From an uncultured Leptolinea sp. (GTDB lineage: Bacteria; Chloroflexota; Anaerolineae; Anaerolineales; Anaerolineaceae): 64,000 nt of DNA. Of the stretch, positions 59,884 to 64,000 are shown piece after piece. The notes beneath the pieces were generated by a model. The model was given only the letters and a program-made list of their open reading frames with translations. It was not told the DNA's origin and made no database searches. Within the stretch, counting starts at the first letter, position 1. Each line of letters begins with the position of its first letter. The stretch lies in NCBI GenBank assembly GCA_903828565.1, contig CAIKMQ010000032.1, positions 62,001 through 126,000 on the forward strand. Direction: 5' to 3'. The position numbers were made by a program, and so were the translations under genes.

Positions 59884-62388
59884 ATGAGAAATGATGACTG
59901 GCAGGGGAATAAAGATGAAGAGTTGGATTACTCAGCAGCCATCCACCAGCGCACTGAGGAACTATACCGTATAAAGAATGCTGAATTAGACTCGGAAGGC
60001 TGTGTAACATTACCGGTAATTCCGCTGCGGGAGCTGGTTGTCTTTCCACATATGGTCTCCCCGATCTTTGTGCAGCTGGCATCCATTGTCACAGCGATAC
60101 AGGTGGCACAGAAGAATGACCAGACCATGATTGGCCTGGTGCAGTTGGAGGCGGAACCAGCCGCCCAAAGCAAGTTAGATTATCTGCCGGTTGGTGTGGA
60201 AATGGCGGTGGGACGTTTATTAACCATGCCCGACGGTAATAGTTCAACTCTGGTACAAGGCCGGCGGCGGCTTGAGGTTTTGGATGTCTATCAGGGGAAT
60301 CAATGCCTGATGGCACGAGCCCGGATCATCGACGAGGAAGTCAAAGTCGATAAAAAGACGGATGCATTGATGCGGACGACCAGGGATCTTTTTGAAAGGG
60401 TCATTCAGCTGGATCGTTCGTTGCCCGATGAGGCACATCTTTTTGCCATGAATATCAACGAACCTGGTTGGCTGGCGGATATGGTGGCCACCACCCTGTC
60501 GCTGGAATTGAAGGATCGCTGGAACCTGTTGCTGAATACAGATCCGAAGGACAGATTAAGACAGATCAACCATATCCTGGCGGATGAATTGGATGTATTA
60601 ACACTGGAGGATGAGATCCAGAGCAAGGTCCAATCTGAAGTGGATCGCAGCCAGCGTGAGTTTTACTTGCGGGAACAGATGAAGGCCATCCAGACAGAGC
60701 TGGGTGAAGGCGACATCTGGACACGGGAGATCACAGAATTGCGGAAGAAGATCTCTGAAAGTCACCTGCCCGCAGAAGTGGAAACGCAGGCGAACAAAGA
60801 GATCGAGCGGCTGCTGCAAATGCCTCCAATGGCGCCTGAAGTGGGGATCATCCGTACCTACCTGGATTGGATCATCGATCTCCCCTGGGAGAAGGTCACC
60901 AGCGACAACCTGGATGTCAAACATGCCGCAGCTACCCTGGAGAATTACCATTACGGGTTATCCAAAGCCAAGGATCGCATCTTGGAATATATTGCTGTGC
61001 GATCCCTGATGCCAAAAAAACTGAAACAACCCATTCTTTGCTTCATTGGCCCTCCCGGAACAGGCAAGACCTCACTGGGAAGGTCGATTGCGGAAGCGTT
61101 GGGACGGAATTTTGTCCGCCTTTCGCTCGGAGGTGTGCGGGATGAAGCTGAGATTCGCGGGCATCGCCGTACTTATATTGGTGCCATGCCGGGGCGGATC
61201 CTGCAGACCATGCGCAGGGCCGGTTCGCTCAATCCGTTGTTCATGCTGGATGAGATCGATAAACTCGGAGCGGATTTTCGCGGAGATCCGGCTGCGGCAT
61301 TGCTGGAAGTCCTTGACCCAGAACAGAACAATGCTTTTTCTGATCATTACCTGGAGCTTTCTTACGATCTATCCAAGGTCATGTTCATCACTACAGCCAA
61401 CTCTGCCGGCAGTATTCCGCCAGCATTGCTGGACCGGATGGAAGTGATCGAGTTCCCCGGGTATATTGAAGAGGATAAACTGGAGATCTGCCACCGTTTT
61501 CTGCTGAGAAGACAGCAGGAGGAGAGCGGTATCGAAGAAGGTGAGGTTCAGATCCCGGATGCAGCCCTAAGCAAGGTCATCCGCGAGTATACCTACGAGG
61601 CGGGCGTGCGTAATCTGGAACGCGAGATCGGCCGTCTATTCCGCAAGGTTGCCCGCCTGAAATCTGAGAAGAAAGTGTTTCCACGAAAAGTTACACCAGC
61701 CCTGGTGGAAAAATTCCTTGGACCGCCGCAATTCTTTGCCACTGAGGCTGAGAAAAAAGATGAGGTGGGCATTGCCACAGCCATGGCCTGGACAGAAGCG
61801 GGCGGGGATATTATGACCATTGAAGTGCTCGCGTTTGATGGCAAAGGCGGTTTACAGGTTACCGGCCAGATCGGCGAGGTGATGCAGGAATCTGCCCAGG
61901 CTGCGTTATCCTATATGAAATCACGCGCGAAAGTACTGGCCATCAACCCGCGGATCTTTGAACGGGCTGACATCCACATTCATATACCGGAAGGCGCCAT
62001 TCCGAAGGACGGCCCATCTGCAGGCATCACACTGGCTTTGGCCATGATCTCGCTCTTTACAGGCCGTGAAGTCTATAAGGATGTGGCCATGACCGGGGAG
62101 ATTACCCTGAGAGGCCGGGTGCTGCCGGTAGGTGGTGTGCGTGAGAAGGTACTGGCTGCCCACCGTGCAGAGATCAAGCGGGTAATCCTGCCGCAGAGGA
62201 ATGTGAATGACCTGGTGGATGTACCGCGGCGAATTCGCACAGACCTGCAGATCATCCCTGTGACTACGATGGAAGAGGTGATCACGGCAGCGCTGCATCC
62301 GGCGAAACCTGTGGTGAAGAAAACCCGAGCTCCCCGAAAAGTAAAAACTGTTGAAACGGGCACTGTAACAACTTCATCAGGGCAATAA
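59884..62388 (+). CDS. lon: Endopeptidase La (Lon)
   Basis: GPPGTGKTSLGRSIA, FMLDEIDKLGADFRGDPAAALLEVLDPEQN, PKDGPSAGITLALAM. Confidence 0.97.
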   Translation: MRNDDWQGNKDEELDYSAAIHQRTEELYRIKNAELDSEGCVTLPVIPLRELVVFPHMVSPIFVQLASIVTAIQVAQKNDQTMIGLVQLEAEPAAQSKLDYLPVGVEMAVGRLLTMPDGNSSTLVQGRRRLEVLDVYQGNQCLMARARIIDEEVKVDKKTDALMRTTRDLFERVIQLDRSLPDEAHLFAMNINEPGWLADMVATTLSLELKDRWNLLLNTDPKDRLRQINHILADELDVLTLEDEIQSKVQSEVDRSQREFYLREQMKAIQTELGEGDIWTREITELRKKISESHLPAEVETQANKEIERLLQMPPMAPEVGIIRTYLDWIIDLPWEKVTSDNLDVKHAAATLENYHYGLSKAKDRILEYIAVRSLMPKKLKQPILCFIGPPGTGKTSLGRSIAEALGRNFVRLSLGGVRDEAEIRGHRRTYIGAMPGRILQTMRRAGSLNPLFMLDEIDKLGADFRGDPAAALLEVLDPEQNNAFSDHYLELSYDLSKVMFITTANSAGSIPPALLDRMEVIEFPGYIEEDKLEICHRFLLRRQQEESGIEEGEVQIPDAALSKVIREYTYEAGVRNLEREIGRLFRKVARLKSEKKVFPRKVTPALVEKFLGPPQFFATEAEKKDEVGIATAMAWTEAGGDIMTIEVLAFDGKGGLQVTGQIGEVMQESAQAALSYMKSRAKVLAINPRIFERADIHIHIPEGAIPKDGPSAGITLALAMISLFTGREVYKDVAMTGEITLRGRVLPVGGVREKVLAAHRAEIKRVILPQRNVNDLVDVPRRIRTDLQIIPVTTMEEVITAALHPAKPVVKKTRAPRKVKTVETGTVTTSSGQ

Positions 62389-62394
62389 AAAAAC

Positions 62395-62417
62395 AATACC
62401 GGTTTTGCGCCGGTATT
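62395..62417. terminator. Convergent-gene terminator hairpin
   Basis: AATACCGG / CCGGTATT; A-run on plus side provides the T-run for the minus strand. Confidence 0.7.
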
Positions 62418-62438
62418 TGATTCATGTTTCGATAAATG

Positions 62439-62909
62439 CTATTCAATCCGTGGAGGGGGCGGACGATGTTCCGCCTGGATCGAGCGAATGCCATTTCGTA
62501 CCTGGGTGAGGGATTTTTCGATCTCCATCTCCAGATGGGTGAGAGCTTCCACAACGTATTCATCGGCGTCCCGCTTTGCCTGTTCAGCTTCTTTACGCGC
62601 TTCGGCGATGATCTTTTCTGCTTTCACACGCGCGGCCTCGCTGATGACATCTCTGGATGTCAACTTATCGGCATCATCTCTGGCAACCGCCAACGTACGA
62701 GAAGCACTCTCCTGGGCTTGGGCAAGGATGCGGTCTTTTTGAGCCATGATTTGCTGTGCTTTCTTCACTTCATCCGGCACAGAAACCCGCATCTGATCGA
62801 TAATATCCAGAAAGAGCTCTTCATCCATGGCAATGCTATGGGTCAAGGGGATCTGTTTACTGTTATTGAACAGTTCCTCCAGACGGTCGATCAGATGTTG
62901 AATATCCAT
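62439..62909 (-). CDS. Coiled-coil hypothetical protein (V-ATPase/DivIVA-like helix)
   Basis: Long heptad-rich ARVKAEKIIAEARKEAEQAKRDADEYVVEALTHLE. Confidence 0.65.
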   Translation of the reverse strand: MDIQHLIDRLEELFNNSKQIPLTHSIAMDEELFLDIIDQMRVSVPDEVKKAQQIMAQKDRILAQAQESASRTLAVARDDADKLTSRDVISEAARVKAEKIIAEARKEAEQAKRDADEYVVEALTHLEMEIEKSLTQVRNGIRSIQAEHRPPPPRIE

Positions 62910-62949
62910 GAGCCCTCCATCAGTAGGTTCGGTGCAATAATCACGCCAT

Positions 62950-63474
62950 TTAATCCCGAAGAGATGTCATTGATACCGGGTTGTGATCCGGGTTCATGCC
63001 TTCGAATTTTCTGGTTAGTGCCTCTTTGACATGGGCTGGTACCATGCTGGTGACATCCCCGCCCAGGGCAGCGATCTCACGCACTGTGGTCGATGAGAGG
63101 AAAGTGTGTTCCTCAGCGGTGATTAGGGCAACAACATCCACCTGTGGCGCGAGCCGATTATTCGCCAGAGCCATTTTAAATTCATGCTCAAAATCAGAAA
63201 AGACGCGCAATCCACGCACTATCACCTGGGCATCGATCTGACGGCAGTAGTCCACTGTCAAACCACTGTACCCGGTCACCCGGATCTTGGGTTCGTTCGC
63301 AAAACTGATGCGGACATATTCCAACCGCTCCTCCGGGCTGAAGAGCAAATTCTTCAAAGGCCGGTCATAAACTGCCACCACCAGTTCATCGAACAGGCGG
63401 GCTCCACGGCGTGCTATATCTATATGTCCATAATGGATTGGGTCAAACGTACCTGGAAATACTCCGCGAACCAT
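62950..63474 (-). CDS. coaD: Phosphopantetheine adenylyltransferase
   Basis: GVFPGTFDPIHYGHIDIARRGARLFDELVVAVYD, VRGLRVFSDFEHEFKMALANNRL, FLSSTTVREIAALGGDV. Confidence 0.96.
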   Translation of the reverse strand: MVRGVFPGTFDPIHYGHIDIARRGARLFDELVVAVYDRPLKNLLFSPEERLEYVRISFANEPKIRVTGYSGLTVDYCRQIDAQVIVRGLRVFSDFEHEFKMALANNRLAPQVDVVALITAEEHTFLSSTTVREIAALGGDVTSMVPAHVKEALTRKFEGMNPDHNPVSMTSLRD

Positions 63475-64000
63475 TAGCTGATATCTCCTTTTGCCTTGTC
63501 CCAGAAATGGCGCATGGTGTTGGCCAGGTATTCATTCTGAGGCAGGCTTAGTTCTGGGTCTTCCTCGAAGAGCTTTTGGGCTGCTTTACGGGCGATTTCT
63601 ATCATTCTAACATCAGTCAAGCTTGCCATGCGTAGATCCGAGAAACCTGCTTGCCTTTTTCCCAGGAAATCACCGGGACCGCGCTGCTCCAGGTCTTTTT
63701 CAGCCAGGACGAAGCCATCATCTGTCTCCACCATAGCTTGCAACCTTTGGTTATCTGCCGCGGATTCATTCTCAGGGATGAGGAAACAGAAAGACTTATG
63801 GGCTCCACGCCCGACTCGCCCGCGAAATTGATGTAATTGCGAGAGGCCAAAGCGATTTGCGCCTTCAATGAGCATGATGGTCGCATTGGGAATATCGACA
63901 CCCACTTCCACCACGGAGGTGGATACGAGGATATCCAGTTCGCGATTCCGAAAAGCCTGCATCACCTGATCTTTTTCATCCTGTTTCAGACGGCCGTGAA
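63474..64000 (-). CDS. recG: ATP-dependent DNA helicase RecG, truncated by right window edge
   Basis: HGRLKQDEKDQVMQAFRNRELDILVSTSVVEVGVDIPNATIM; frame open to base 64000, so track start 63965 is internal. Confidence 0.93.
   Translation of the reverse strand, partial: HGRLKQDEKDQVMQAFRNRELDILVSTSVVEVGVDIPNATIMLIEGANRFGLSQLHQFRGRVGRGAHKSFCFLIPENESAADNQRLQAMVETDDGFVLAEKDLEQRGPGDFLGKRQAGFSDLRMASLTDVRMIEIARKAAQKLFEEDPELSLPQNEYLANTMRHFWDKAKGDIS

Overview
The window looks like a chromosomal segment from a Chloroflexi (probably Anaerolineae-like) bacterium, judged only from gene content and protein flavour. It is dense and mostly housekeeping. The core is a ~17 kb minus-strand division/cell-wall (dcw) cluster: mraZ-rsmH-ftsL-like-PBP-murF-mraY-murD-ftsW-murG-cvpA-like-murC-murB-ddl-ftsQ-ftsA-ftsZ. 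It starts at a promoter carrying three MraZ-type boxes and ends at a strong terminator after ftsZ; murE is absent. Other blocks are a nrdR-nrdJ (B12-dependent RNR) operon with tandem NrdR boxes, a multi-GAF/multi-receiver signalling locus, yebC-ruvC-rRNA methyltransferase-ruvA, an F1-only ATP synthase operon (atpA-G-D-C), an MreB-like gene, an 11-CxxCH multiheme protein, a TIGR03960/DUF2344 pair, folC-lon, coaD and recG (cut by the right edge). There are two tRNAs (Val-UAC and Arg-CCG). The left edge cuts a VirD4/TraG-like ATPase. I saw no CRISPR array, transposase or prophage. The most useful non-obvious observations are the tandem NrdR boxes, the 10-bp-periodic MraZ boxes with an overlapping leader hairpin, a single-base frameshift in a hypothetical gene at ~42,680, an ~86-113 nt ftsW/murG overlap, a terminator overlapping a candidate leaderless ettA promoter, a membrane protein with an internal duplication, and several mis-set ORF starts. 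I did not find convincing evidence of a wholly new defence or mobile system.
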